From Halobacteriales archaeon QH_7_65_31 (GTDB lineage Archaea; Halobacteriota; Halobacteria; Halobacteriales; Haloarculaceae): a DNA stretch of 64,000 nt. The notes beneath the pieces were generated by a model. It was not told the DNA's origin and made no database searches. It worked only from the letters and a program-made list of their open reading frames with translations. Each line of letters opens with the position of its first letter. Positions within the stretch are counted from its first letter, which is position 1. Shown here one piece after another: positions 54,385-63,436 of the stretch. The translations under genes and the position numbers were made by a program. The DNA is taken from NCBI GenBank assembly GCA_003021785.1, contig PXQU01000001.1, positions 162,925 through 226,924 of the forward strand, given 5' to 3'.

Positions 54385-56046
54385 ATGAGTGAGCCAGCTG
54401 AGACCACAGGGGCGACGTCGCCCGACGGGTCGGCGTCGTTACCGCTCGATCCGGCCGATAGCGACCGGACCGACGGGGAACCGCTCGACGAGCGTACGCG
54501 GGAGCTCCTCGTTCCGATGCGCACCGAGCTCGGCGAAGCGGAACTCGACGACGCCGTCGAGATTACCGAGCGGTACTGGCTCGTCCGACCGTTCGCGTTC
54601 GCCGTCATCCTGCGTGACACGCAGACAGACGAGTACAGCTACCACGTCGTCGAGCCGGAGCTCGACGAGCACGAACACTACGTCTACCGCGAGCTCGAAC
54701 GGGAGCTTCGGGAGCATCTCGTCCACCGCGCGACGACGGGCGAGGACGAGCGCGAGCGCGAGTCGATGCTCGAGAGACAGGCCCGCCGCGTCATCGACGA
54801 GCTTCCCGGACTCGACGTTCCAGAGCCGTCGTTCCGACAGATCTGCTACTACCTCCAGCGCAATCTCGTCCGTTTCGGGAAGATCGATCCGCTCATGGCC
54901 GATGCCCGGCTGGAGGAGATCTCGTGTAACGCGCCCGACAGCCCCGTCTTCGTCTACCATCGCGACTACGAGGACCTCGCGACGAACGTCGAGTACGAGA
55001 CCGACGAGCTCCGGTCGTTCATCAAGACGCTCGCACAGCGCTCGGGAAAGGACATCTCGACGGCGAAGCCGATGCAGGGGACCGCGCTTCCCGACGGCTC
55101 GCGGATCCAGCTCACGCTGGACGAGGTGGCTCCACGCGGCGAGAACTTCACGATCCGGAAGTTCCGCGACGTTCCGTTCACGCCGATCGATCTGGTCCGG
55201 CTCGACACGTTCACCGTCGATCAGCTCGCGTATCTGTGGAGCTGTATCGACGCCGGCCTGTCGGGGATCGTCGCCGGGGGAACCGCATCCGGAAAGACGA
55301 CCGCACTCAACGCCTTATCGATGTTTCTCCCGCCGAAATCGAAGGTCGTCTCCATCGAGGACACCCGCGAGCTGCAGATCCCACAGGAGAACTGGGTCGC
55401 CTCGCTCACGCGCGAGCCGATGTCCGGCGACGGCGAGACGGGGATCGACATGTTCGATCTGCTCCGCGGCGCGCTCCGGCAGCGCCCGGAGTATATCCTC
55501 GTCGGTGAGGTCAGAGGCGAGGAGGCCCGCGACATGTTCGAGGCGATGTCCACGGGACACACGACCTACTCGACGTTTCACGCCGATCGGGTCGAGGCCG
55601 TCCTGAACCGCCTGCAGGGACCGCGGATGGGCGTCGAGACGGAACTCATCTCGGAGCTGGGCTTCCTCTGTTTTCAGGCGCAGGTCGGGACGGAGAGCGA
55701 GCGCCGCAACACCGAGATCGCTGAGGTGCTCGACATCGAGGGCGGTCGGCTGAAGACGCGCACCGTCTTCGAGTGGAGCGAGACCGACGACGCCATCGAA
55801 CAGGTGAACCGCTCGGCACAGATGGCGAGTCTCAGACAGGAGCGACCGGCGATCGACGAGCGAACCGAGCGTCGCCGGGAGCTACTCGCGTATCTCGTCG
55901 CCGAGGATATCAGCGGCTACGAGCCCGTCGCCGCCGCGGTTCGGGCCTTCGAGCGGTCGCCCGATCGCGTCATCGAGCAGGTCCGCGCCGAGACGCTCGA
56001 CGCCGAGACGCTCCGGCGGATCGAGGGGGACGGAGATGGCACGTAG
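54385..56046 (+). CDS. Type II/IV secretion ATPase (PilB/TadA-like)
   Basis: A 553-residue GspE/VirB11-family ATPase. A helical N-terminal domain with the REREHLVHRA-like region precedes the core: Walker A GGTASGKTT (298-306), Asp box IEDTREL, Walker B with ILVGEVRGEE and the His box STGHTTYSTFHAD. In haloarchaea it powers assembly of type IV pili or pilus-like fibres from the cytoplasmic face. The TadC-like gene overlaps its end by 11 bp, so the two are coupled. Confidence 0.92.
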   Translation: MSEPAETTGATSPDGSASLPLDPADSDRTDGEPLDERTRELLVPMRTELGEAELDDAVEITERYWLVRPFAFAVILRDTQTDEYSYHVVEPELDEHEHYVYRELERELREHLVHRATTGEDERERESMLERQARRVIDELPGLDVPEPSFRQICYYLQRNLVRFGKIDPLMADARLEEISCNAPDSPVFVYHRDYEDLATNVEYETDELRSFIKTLAQRSGKDISTAKPMQGTALPDGSRIQLTLDEVAPRGENFTIRKFRDVPFTPIDLVRLDTFTVDQLAYLWSCIDAGLSGIVAGGTASGKTTALNALSMFLPPKSKVVSIEDTRELQIPQENWVASLTREPMSGDGETGIDMFDLLRGALRQRPEYILVGEVRGEEARDMFEAMSTGHTTYSTFHADRVEAVLNRLQGPRMGVETELISELGFLCFQAQVGTESERRNTEIAEVLDIEGGRLKTRTVFEWSETDDAIEQVNRSAQMASLRQERPAIDERTERRRELLAYLVAEDISGYEPVAAAVRAFERSPDRVIEQVRAETLDAETLRRIEGDGDGT

Positions 56047-58168
56047 CGCCGACGACGCGGGCTTCACCGTCGACGAGGAACGCGACCGCTGGACGGAGCT
56101 CCTGAACCGGGCCGCCGACGCCATCGTCGCGGCTCGCGAGACGATCGCGACCGGCGAGGGGCGAAGCCGATTCGACCGGTTCGCCTACCGGCAGTTCGCC
56201 GGCCACTTCCGCGACCGACGCGACCGCTTCGACGAGTATCGACGGATCGTCAATCAGGCGCGCTACGAGGAGACGTACGACCGCTATCTCGCCCGGGTAA
56301 CGCTGTGGACGCTCGTCTCGTTCGCCCTCGGAGCGGTCGTCGGCCTGCTGTTCGCACTGCTGTTTCGCCGGCTCGGGCTGTTCGCGGGCGTCGGACTCTC
56401 GGTGTCGCTCGGGCCGCTGTCGTCCGTCGCGGCCCTGCTGAAACTCCCGCTCGGGATGGGGTTCACCACGCTGTCGGTCGGACTGCTGTTCGCCGTTGCC
56501 GTCGGCGCGACCGGGTACTACGCTCCGAAGTTCGCCGCGTATCAGCGCGAGCGCGCCATCGAGTATCTCCTCCCGCAGGCGATCACCTACATGTTCGCGC
56601 TCTCGCAGGGGGACCTCCCGTTTCCGGCCATCGTCCGGCGGCTGGCCGAGACGGAGGACACGTACGGCGAGGTGGCCGTCGCCTTTCAGGCGGTCACGAA
56701 CGACATGGACTTCTTCGGCTCCGATCTCCGGACGGCGCTCCGGAGCGCCCGCGAGTCGACGCCATCGACTGAGCTCGCGGAGCTGCTCGACGACATGATC
56801 GGGATTATCGACACCGGCGGAGACGTGACGCCGTTCCTCCGGAGCAAGGCCGAGGAGTATCAGGAGCGGCGACGCCGCGCGAACGATCGCGTGGTCGACA
56901 CCGTCGGCATGTACGCACAGCTGTATATGATCGCCGGCGTCGCGTTTCCGCTCTTCCTGCTCATCACGCTCACCATCATGGTCGCCATCTCCGGATCGGG
57001 AACGGCCAGACTCCAGCTGGTCGTCTATCTGCTCATCCCCGTTATCGCAGCCGGGTTTATCATTCTCATCGACACCGTTTCACCGGACGATCTGGGTACG
57101 TCCCCCACGCTACCGGTGGATACCGACCGCGTCTCCGTCGCGGAGCTCGCTGAGCGACTCGACGGCGAAAACGGTGCGTCGCGCGCACCGGGCCGGACGA
57201 GCGGCCACACCGACGCGCTGTCGGTGACCGAGGTCAACGGTATCGAGGGGCTTCACGCCGCGCTCCGGCGTCAGTCGACCGTCCGAACGCTCCGTGCGCC
57301 GATCGATCTCGTGCGCGAGCGTCCGGTCGCTTCGCTGGCGTTCTTCGTGCCCGTCGCGCTCGGCTACGTCGGCGTGCTCGCGCTCGCTGGCATCGCCGTG
57401 CCGACGCCGACCGGTTTCCTTGCCGCGCCGATCGAGACGACGCTGCTGTCGGTCGTCGTCCCGCTGTTCGCAGTCCTCGTCCCGCTCGCGTACTTCCACG
57501 AGCGGAACTACCGCCACCGCCGACGGGTCAATCGCGAACTCCCGGACGTGGTCAGGAAGCTCGCGAGCACCTCCGAGACGGGGATGACTCTGGCACAGAA
57601 CGTCGGGCTGGTCGGCGAGACCTCAGAGGGGTATCTCGCCGAGGAGTTCCGCCGCGTCGATCGCGCGATGGAGTACAACGTCGTTCTGGGTGACGCGCTC
57701 CGCCGGATGTCGAACCGCGTCCGGAACGAGCGACTCACCCGCGTCGTCCATCTCCTCGCGGAGGCGAACGCCGCAAGCGGACGGGTGCGGGCCGTCCTCA
57801 CCGTAGTCGCCGACGACGTGCGCAACGCCTACCGGCTGGAGACCCGTCGGCGCGACGAGACGCGCAACCAGCTCGTCATCGGCGTGATGGGCTTTCTCCT
57901 GTATCTCGTCGTCGCCGTCGGCGTCATCGAGTTCTATCTCCCGCCGATGGTCGAGGCCGCGACGCAGGCCAGCGATCTCGGCGCGAGCACGTTCGCCGCG
58001 AACGTCGATATCGACTGGTTCCGCGTCGTGCTGTTCCACGGGGCGTTGATTCAGGCGCTCGCCACGGGACTCGTCTCCGGCCAGATCGCCTACGATAGCT
58101 CGCTGTCGGGACTGAAGCTCGCCGTCCCGCAGCTCCTGCTCGCGACCGTCGTCTTCCTGTTCATCTGA
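56036..58168 (+). CDS. TadC/PilC-like membrane platform protein (T2SSF)
   Basis: A 710-residue polytopic protein with two T2SS-F domains separated by membrane helices. Hydrophobic blocks lie at about 85-165, 295-350, 435-490 and 610-700. Repeated motifs include FRRLAETEDTYGEVAVAFQ-like in the first half (RRLAETEDTYGEVAVAF) and LAEEFRRVDRAMEYN in the second. It forms the inner-membrane platform that works with the ATPase. The start overlaps the ATPase gene by 11 bp. Confidence 0.9.
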   Translation: MARSADDAGFTVDEERDRWTELLNRAADAIVAARETIATGEGRSRFDRFAYRQFAGHFRDRRDRFDEYRRIVNQARYEETYDRYLARVTLWTLVSFALGAVVGLLFALLFRRLGLFAGVGLSVSLGPLSSVAALLKLPLGMGFTTLSVGLLFAVAVGATGYYAPKFAAYQRERAIEYLLPQAITYMFALSQGDLPFPAIVRRLAETEDTYGEVAVAFQAVTNDMDFFGSDLRTALRSARESTPSTELAELLDDMIGIIDTGGDVTPFLRSKAEEYQERRRRANDRVVDTVGMYAQLYMIAGVAFPLFLLITLTIMVAISGSGTARLQLVVYLLIPVIAAGFIILIDTVSPDDLGTSPTLPVDTDRVSVAELAERLDGENGASRAPGRTSGHTDALSVTEVNGIEGLHAALRRQSTVRTLRAPIDLVRERPVASLAFFVPVALGYVGVLALAGIAVPTPTGFLAAPIETTLLSVVVPLFAVLVPLAYFHERNYRHRRRVNRELPDVVRKLASTSETGMTLAQNVGLVGETSEGYLAEEFRRVDRAMEYNVVLGDALRRMSNRVRNERLTRVVHLLAEANAASGRVRAVLTVVADDVRNAYRLETRRRDETRNQLVIGVMGFLLYLVVAVGVIEFYLPPMVEAATQASDLGASTFAANVDIDWFRVVLFHGALIQALATGLVSGQIAYDSSLSGLKLAVPQLLLATVVFLFI

Positions 58169-58170
58169 GT

Positions 58171-59472
58171 ATGACCGACACCACACCACACGAGAGCCGT
58201 ACCGACACCGAATCACGCCGGGCGACGACGAGCGACGACCGCGGCCAAGCCACACAGATCGGGCTGATACTCGCGATCGGGACGGTGTTCAGTCTCCTGC
58301 TGGTCGCGCAGGTATCGCTCGCGCCACAGGTACAGACGGAGACGGAGCTGCGCCACTCCAGCACCGTCCTCGCCGATATGCAGGAGATACAGGCCGACCG
58401 CGACGCCGTCGCCGACGGGGTGGGCGGGCAGGCGAGCGTGCTTCGGATGGGCGATAGCTATCCGACGTATCTGATCCTCGCCCAGCCGCCCGGGCCGTAC
58501 GGAACGCTCGCCACCGACGACGCCGGAAAACTCGCTATCAGCGATGTGACGGCGACGAATCCCAACACGGCCGACTACTTCGACGGCGACACGATCGCCC
58601 GCGAGACGACCGCGTTAGCGTACGTACCCGGCTATCAGCAGTACGACGCCCCGACGACGCGACTCGCACAGGGCGTCCTCACCGAGCAGTACGGCGACCA
58701 CGCTGAGCCGGTCGCCAGCGGTGACGTCGTCGATGGTCGAAATCTGAACCTCGTCTGGACAGTCGGCGATATCGCCATCGGACAGACGGAGTCGCTCACG
58801 CTTCGGACGGAGCAGCTCTCGGCGGCCGACCGGTCGGTCAGAGTCGAACCGGCCGAGGACGGGGAGCCGATCACCGTCAGCATCGAGACGACGCTCTCCG
58901 AGACGCGGTGGCGAGAGCTGCTCGCCGCCGAGATCGACGAGGAGACGACGCCGGACGCGCCCGCGTACGACGGCGACAGTCGCTACATCACCGCGATCGA
59001 GAAGACCGGCGACACGCTCACGATCTCGCTGGAGACCGAGATCAGCTACCGGCTCGACATGGCGAAGGTCGGCTGGCGAACAGGCCACCAGCCCGGCTTC
59101 GCCACCAATCGAGAGCCGGAAACGGCGTATCTCACGACAGACGATCGGACGCCCGTCGTCGCCGAGGGAACGACGACGACGCTCACCACGACGGTCGCCG
59201 ACAGCTACGCCAACCCACAGCCGGACGTACCGGTGACGGCCCGAGTCCTCGGGGCCGGTCAACTCGACGGTGGTCACAACAGTACCGAGCGGCTCTCCGA
59301 CGACGGCGGAACGGTCACCGTCGAGTACACCGCACCGGAGGTGACTCCACCGACGGGCGAGACGAGCGAGCAGACGGAACGGGTTCGCGTCAGCGTCTCG
59401 AACGCGGCCGGCAGCGACGGTGATCCCGAAGTCGTCGTCTTCGAGGTCCGCGTCCAGAACACCCACGACTGA
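58171..59472 (+). CDS. Pilin-like surface protein with Ig-like C-terminus
   Basis: A 433-residue protein. DRGQATQIGLILAIGTVF opens a hydrophobic helix at about 28-48, like the conserved N-terminal helix of haloarchaeal pilin-like and surface proteins. An exported mixed domain follows and residues about 325-425 resemble an Ig-like fold (EGTTTTLTTTVADSYANP...). It starts three bases after the TadC-like stop, so it belongs to the operon. Whether it is a pilin or accessory protein is not known. Confidence 0.7.
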   Translation: MTDTTPHESRTDTESRRATTSDDRGQATQIGLILAIGTVFSLLLVAQVSLAPQVQTETELRHSSTVLADMQEIQADRDAVADGVGGQASVLRMGDSYPTYLILAQPPGPYGTLATDDAGKLAISDVTATNPNTADYFDGDTIARETTALAYVPGYQQYDAPTTRLAQGVLTEQYGDHAEPVASGDVVDGRNLNLVWTVGDIAIGQTESLTLRTEQLSAADRSVRVEPAEDGEPITVSIETTLSETRWRELLAAEIDEETTPDAPAYDGDSRYITAIEKTGDTLTISLETEISYRLDMAKVGWRTGHQPGFATNREPETAYLTTDDRTPVVAEGTTTTLTTTVADSYANPQPDVPVTARVLGAGQLDGGHNSTERLSDDGGTVTVEYTAPEVTPPTGETSEQTERVRVSVSNAAGSDGDPEVVVFEVRVQNTHD

Positions 59473-59474
59473 CG

Positions 59475-59482
59475 TTTAAATA
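59475..59482 (+). promoter_or_regulatory. TATA element before the small coiled-coil gene
   Basis: TTTAAATA at 59475-59482 is 22-29 bp before the ATG at 59504, the leaderless-transcript spacing. It may provide a second internal promoter for the end of the pilus-like operon. Confidence 0.5.
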
Positions 59483-59503
59483 CCAGTACGAGACAGCCAC
59501 CCT

Positions 59504-59836
59504 ATGTCACCACACGACTCCACGCTCGAATCAGACCCGGCGTTTCGGGCGCTTCGTGCCCGTATCGACGCGCTCGAAGCCGATACCGACTGTGAGACGC
59601 GACTCGCCAGACTCGAACGGATAGTCTGTATGCTCGCCCGCGAGACCGAGCGGCAACGGGCCGTCCTCGAATCCGTGCTCGACGAGGACGATCCCAGAGT
59701 CGCCCGCGAGTCGACGCTCGACGCGCTACTTGCCGATCTCCCCGAGCACGACGGCCCGGACCGTGAGGGACCGGAAAGTGACGATCCCATTCCCGAGTCG
59801 CCGCGCCCGTGCGACGGCCCGCCGGACAGCGAGTAG
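59504..59836 (+). CDS. Small acidic coiled-coil protein
   Basis: A 110-residue protein with a predicted helical coiled coil (RIDALEADTDCETRLARLER and LARETERQRAVLESVLDE, about 20-70) and an acidic, Pro-rich tail. No signal peptide or membrane segment. It lies between the pilin-like gene and the repeat protein gene on the same strand, with a promoter of its own. The role is unknown; an interaction with the pilus machinery is only suggested by position. Confidence 0.6.
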   Translation: MSPHDSTLESDPAFRALRARIDALEADTDCETRLARLERIVCMLARETERQRAVLESVLDEDDPRVARESTLDALLADLPEHDGPDREGPESDDPIPESPRPCDGPPDSE

Positions 59837-59932
59837 TCGGACCACATAGCGGTCGATGGTCACCGGCCATCGACACACCTCCGGAATAGCATACGACCGA
59901 CTGCCGAAACAGAGTACACCACGATCTCACCG

Positions 59933-62900
59933 ATGCACACGACAGACGAGCGCGCCTCCGCCTCGACCACCGGCATGATCGTCGCCGTCGCGCTGATGGT
60001 AGTAATGAGCGGCGTCATCTACGCCGGTCTCTCGACGCGGATGGACGAACAGACGGACGCGGAGACGACTATCGAGCGGGCGAGCGTCGATATCGTCGCG
60101 CAAGACCGGCTCCGGGTCGTCCCCATGATCGGGTCGTCACTCGATCTCGACTCGACTACCGTCCGGGTCACGTTCCCGAACTCTGGGAAACACGGTTTTA
60201 CCGTGACCGACGCCGGGCAGGCCATCGAACACAGCCGGACGACGACCGAGACCACCACCCGGACGGTCACCAACGGGGTCGAGCCCGAGCCGGTGTACAA
60301 AACGGTCACCCGTCCCGTCTACGAGACCGTCGAGAAACGGGTCCAGACGGGGACCGAGACCGTCGAGCGGACGGTTCCGACCTACCGCTGGAACCGAACC
60401 GTCACCAGAGAGCGCCCGATACACCGCTGGAACCGAACCGTGACCGAACAGATACCGCAGTACCGCTGGCGGCACGAGTGGACAGAGCAGGTTCCGCGCT
60501 ACCAGTGGGAACGCACCGTCACCGAGCGCGAGACGACGGTCGACTGGGAGTCGCCCGGTCCCGAGTGGTCGAAGGCCAGTGGCGTCCTGTACACCGATAC
60601 CGTCTACAAAGGTCGGAGGCGAGAGCGAGTCCAGACCGGCTACAAGACGAAACGCCGATTCGACGGCTTCGAGCGCGAGCGGGTCCGGACCGGCTACGAG
60701 ACGCACGAGGAGTGCTCGACAGAGCAAACGCGGTGGGGTCTCGCTCGCGGGCGAACCTGTGAGACGGTACGTGAGCCGGTGTACGACTACGAACGCGTCC
60801 CCGTCTACGAAACCGTTCGCCAGCCGACCTACGAGTGGCGATGGACGGCCGACTACGACACCGAACGCTACTACCGGTATGAACGACTCGATCGGACGAC
60901 CGATCGGACGCTGTCGGCGACCGAACCGACGGGTGACGGCTGGCGGAAAGCGTCACAGCGCGCGTTCGCGTACAAGGCGGTCGAACGGACGGACACCGAG
61001 ATAGCCGCCACGCGTCCCGGTCCCGACTGGAGACTACAGACTGGGCCTCCCGTCTCCTACACCGAGCAGACACGGACTGAGACGACGCTCTCGCACGAAT
61101 CGCCGGGCGACGAGTGGCATCGGGTCAGCGACAGCCCGGTCCGGACCGACACCGTCGAACTGACACAGACACAGACTGCCCCGCGACAGCCGGGTGAGGG
61201 CTGGTTACCAGTCAGCGGTGAGCCGGTCGGCGAGACGACCGTGACGATCCAGCGTCCGACGTACGGCATCGTCGAGCAGCGAATCCGAACCGGGACGACG
61301 ACCGACCGCGTCATCAGCCACTACCGGATGGTTCCGAAAACGAGGATCGTCACCGAGACGGAGACGACGGCGACGTTCGACGACAGCGTCGGCGCTATCG
61401 AGCGCGGCCTCACCGATGACCCGACACGGGGATCACCAGACCGGGCGAGCATCGCCGCTGCCGACGCGGATCCGGAGGACCGAGCCGACGAAAGCGACGG
61501 CGTCCCTGCCGAGCAGAACGACGGGCGAGAGACCGATAGCAGCGGAGACGAGCAACCGGCCGGTCCAGCACGCGTTCTCGAACGGCTGCCGTTCCTGAAG
61601 TCCGGCGCCACCGATGACCCACCGGCCCGTGCGACTCGTATCGTCAAGGGTGTCAGCGGGACGACGGCACGCGACTCGCCAACGGTGTGGCAGAACGGCG
61701 AATCGCTCACCGTCCATCTGCGCGAGAACCGCATCAACGAGGGCGATATCGTTCGCGTCGAGATCATCGACACCGACGCCGACTCCGTCGTGCTCGACAA
61801 GCAGGTCCGAGCGACGGATCTCCCGGCTGTCTCGCTCGACAGCACGCGTGGCAGCTCTCCGGGTGACGGATCACCCGCTGGTACGCCGTCGACGAGCGGA
61901 GCCGATTCAGGGCCGCGAGCGGGTCCACCGTCAGACGAAGCCCATGGGCCGTCAACTACATCTCCGTCAGGGGGCGCTGGCCAAACAGACGCTCCACAGT
62001 CGGGAGCGACGGCTGATACCGACCGTCCGCCCGCTGTCTCTATCTCCGGACCGAACACAGTTCTCCCCGGGGGTGAGGCGACGTTCGACGCGAACGTCGT
62101 CGACGACAACGGTATCGTGGACTACGCGTGGAGCGGCGCGTACAGCTACGAGCAATCGACCGCGACCCACACCTTCGCCGACGCCCCCGGTGAGAGACGG
62201 CGGATCTCGGTTACCGTCACCGATACCGCCGGGCAGACGGCGACTGCGACGAAGGTCGTCGAGATCGGCGACAGAAACCGCGACCCGCGGATCGAACTGA
62301 CTCCCGCCGTCACCGGCTGTGTCGGTGACACGGTACAGTTGGATCCGACCATCGTCACTGAAGACGGTGACACCGCGACCGGCGAGTGGAGCAGAGAGAT
62401 GCCGATCCGACTGGAGTCTCCCGGCGTTAGCTCGGTGACCTACACCGCAACCGATAATCACGGCGCAAAGACGTACAAGAGCGTCCGGATTACTACAATT
62501 TCGTGTAGGTCTGGTGGTGACGGAACATCAGAAATACAGCCAGCAGACGTTCAGCCTGAAGGTAATGAAGTAGTCGTTCTATCTGGTGAAGGAGAAATGA
62601 CGATACAGATCGGGGACAACCAACACGAGAAGTACTCGCAAGATACGGTAGCGATGCGAGAGCTGCCAGAATCCAGCAACGCTGCAGCCTCGTATCTCGG
62701 AGCAGGGATTATGGCGGCTGTTGATAAAGCAAAAGATACCGTGGCTCCGGATTCGTACACCATTAAAAGGGAAGTGAGTCGGAGTGAAGCGCAATTTGCA
62801 ATATCTGAGGCCAAGCAGGCAACCAATCAGGGCTTTGGAAAGGGCAGCCAGATAGCGCTGAACAAGCACAAATCGCTGAGAAATGGCAAGGTAGAGGATG

Positions 62901-63376
62901 GTCTCGACTCCGATACCGGCGATACGGTGACTATGATAATCAAAGTCGGTCCACACGAGGACATAGACGGACAGGAAATTGCCGAGGAGAACGGAGAGAT
63001 ACAGCAGTCACAGAGCGATTCCAGACCAGATAGTAGTAATGAGCCTTCGATCGGAGCGACCGACTCAACGACAGACGTCCAGAGGGGCGTTAGCGAAGCG
63101 GTTGCCAGTGATCAGACACGCCAAACGGATTACACTGCTGCACGTGGCACAGTGAGGGCCATCAGAGCAGATCAGCGAGCGGGCCATCGTAACGCTGACC
63201 AGTCACTTGGAGGTTCGAGCCCGGAGACGCAGAGTTCACAGAGTGGGTCCACGAGTAGTACCGAGGAGAATACTTCGGCAGAGGACGGCAGTGACGAACT
63301 CTCTGACAGCTCTCCGATGGTCGGGTACGGTGAACATCTGATTGAAGCCGGCGACTCCACCGAGGAGACAGAGTAG
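59933..63376 (+). CDS. Large repeat-containing pilin-like surface protein
   Basis: A 1147-residue protein. A short N-terminus leads into a hydrophobic helix (TTGMIVAVALMVVMSGVIYA, about 12-32) like the pilin-like genes upstream. Residues about 120-300 and 330-465 are built of Tyr/Trp/Thr/Arg-rich imperfect repeats, including three P-xY/HxW units (YRWNRTVTRE, HRWNRTVTE, YQWERTVTERE) and PG-xxW units of about 28 residues (PGPEW, PGPDW, PGDEW, PGEGW). A Ser/Pro/Gly-rich linker precedes a PKD-like domain (about 695-780). The last ~290 codons (from about 62490) are A+T-richer and unlike the rest, suggesting a recombined 3' end. It closes the pilus-like operon. Confidence 0.7.
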   Translation: MHTTDERASASTTGMIVAVALMVVMSGVIYAGLSTRMDEQTDAETTIERASVDIVAQDRLRVVPMIGSSLDLDSTTVRVTFPNSGKHGFTVTDAGQAIEHSRTTTETTTRTVTNGVEPEPVYKTVTRPVYETVEKRVQTGTETVERTVPTYRWNRTVTRERPIHRWNRTVTEQIPQYRWRHEWTEQVPRYQWERTVTERETTVDWESPGPEWSKASGVLYTDTVYKGRRRERVQTGYKTKRRFDGFERERVRTGYETHEECSTEQTRWGLARGRTCETVREPVYDYERVPVYETVRQPTYEWRWTADYDTERYYRYERLDRTTDRTLSATEPTGDGWRKASQRAFAYKAVERTDTEIAATRPGPDWRLQTGPPVSYTEQTRTETTLSHESPGDEWHRVSDSPVRTDTVELTQTQTAPRQPGEGWLPVSGEPVGETTVTIQRPTYGIVEQRIRTGTTTDRVISHYRMVPKTRIVTETETTATFDDSVGAIERGLTDDPTRGSPDRASIAAADADPEDRADESDGVPAEQNDGRETDSSGDEQPAGPARVLERLPFLKSGATDDPPARATRIVKGVSGTTARDSPTVWQNGESLTVHLRENRINEGDIVRVEIIDTDADSVVLDKQVRATDLPAVSLDSTRGSSPGDGSPAGTPSTSGADSGPRAGPPSDEAHGPSTTSPSGGAGQTDAPQSGATADTDRPPAVSISGPNTVLPGGEATFDANVVDDNGIVDYAWSGAYSYEQSTATHTFADAPGERRRISVTVTDTAGQTATATKVVEIGDRNRDPRIELTPAVTGCVGDTVQLDPTIVTEDGDTATGEWSREMPIRLESPGVSSVTYTATDNHGAKTYKSVRITTISCRSGGDGTSEIQPADVQPEGNEVVVLSGEGEMTIQIGDNQHEKYSQDTVAMRELPESSNAAASYLGAGIMAAVDKAKDTVAPDSYTIKREVSRSEAQFAISEAKQATNQGFGKGSQIALNKHKSLRNGKVEDGLDSDTGDTVTMIIKVGPHEDIDGQEIAEENGEIQQSQSDSRPDSSNEPSIGATDSTTDVQRGVSEAVASDQTRQTDYTAARGTVRAIRADQRAGHRNADQSLGGSSPETQSSQSGSTSSTEENTSAEDGSDELSDSSPMVGYGEHLIEAGDSTEETE

Positions 63377-63436
63377 TAGTTAGACCATTTATTCATAAAA
63401 TTATTAAGCGTAAGCAAATACACTGAGTACGCCCAC

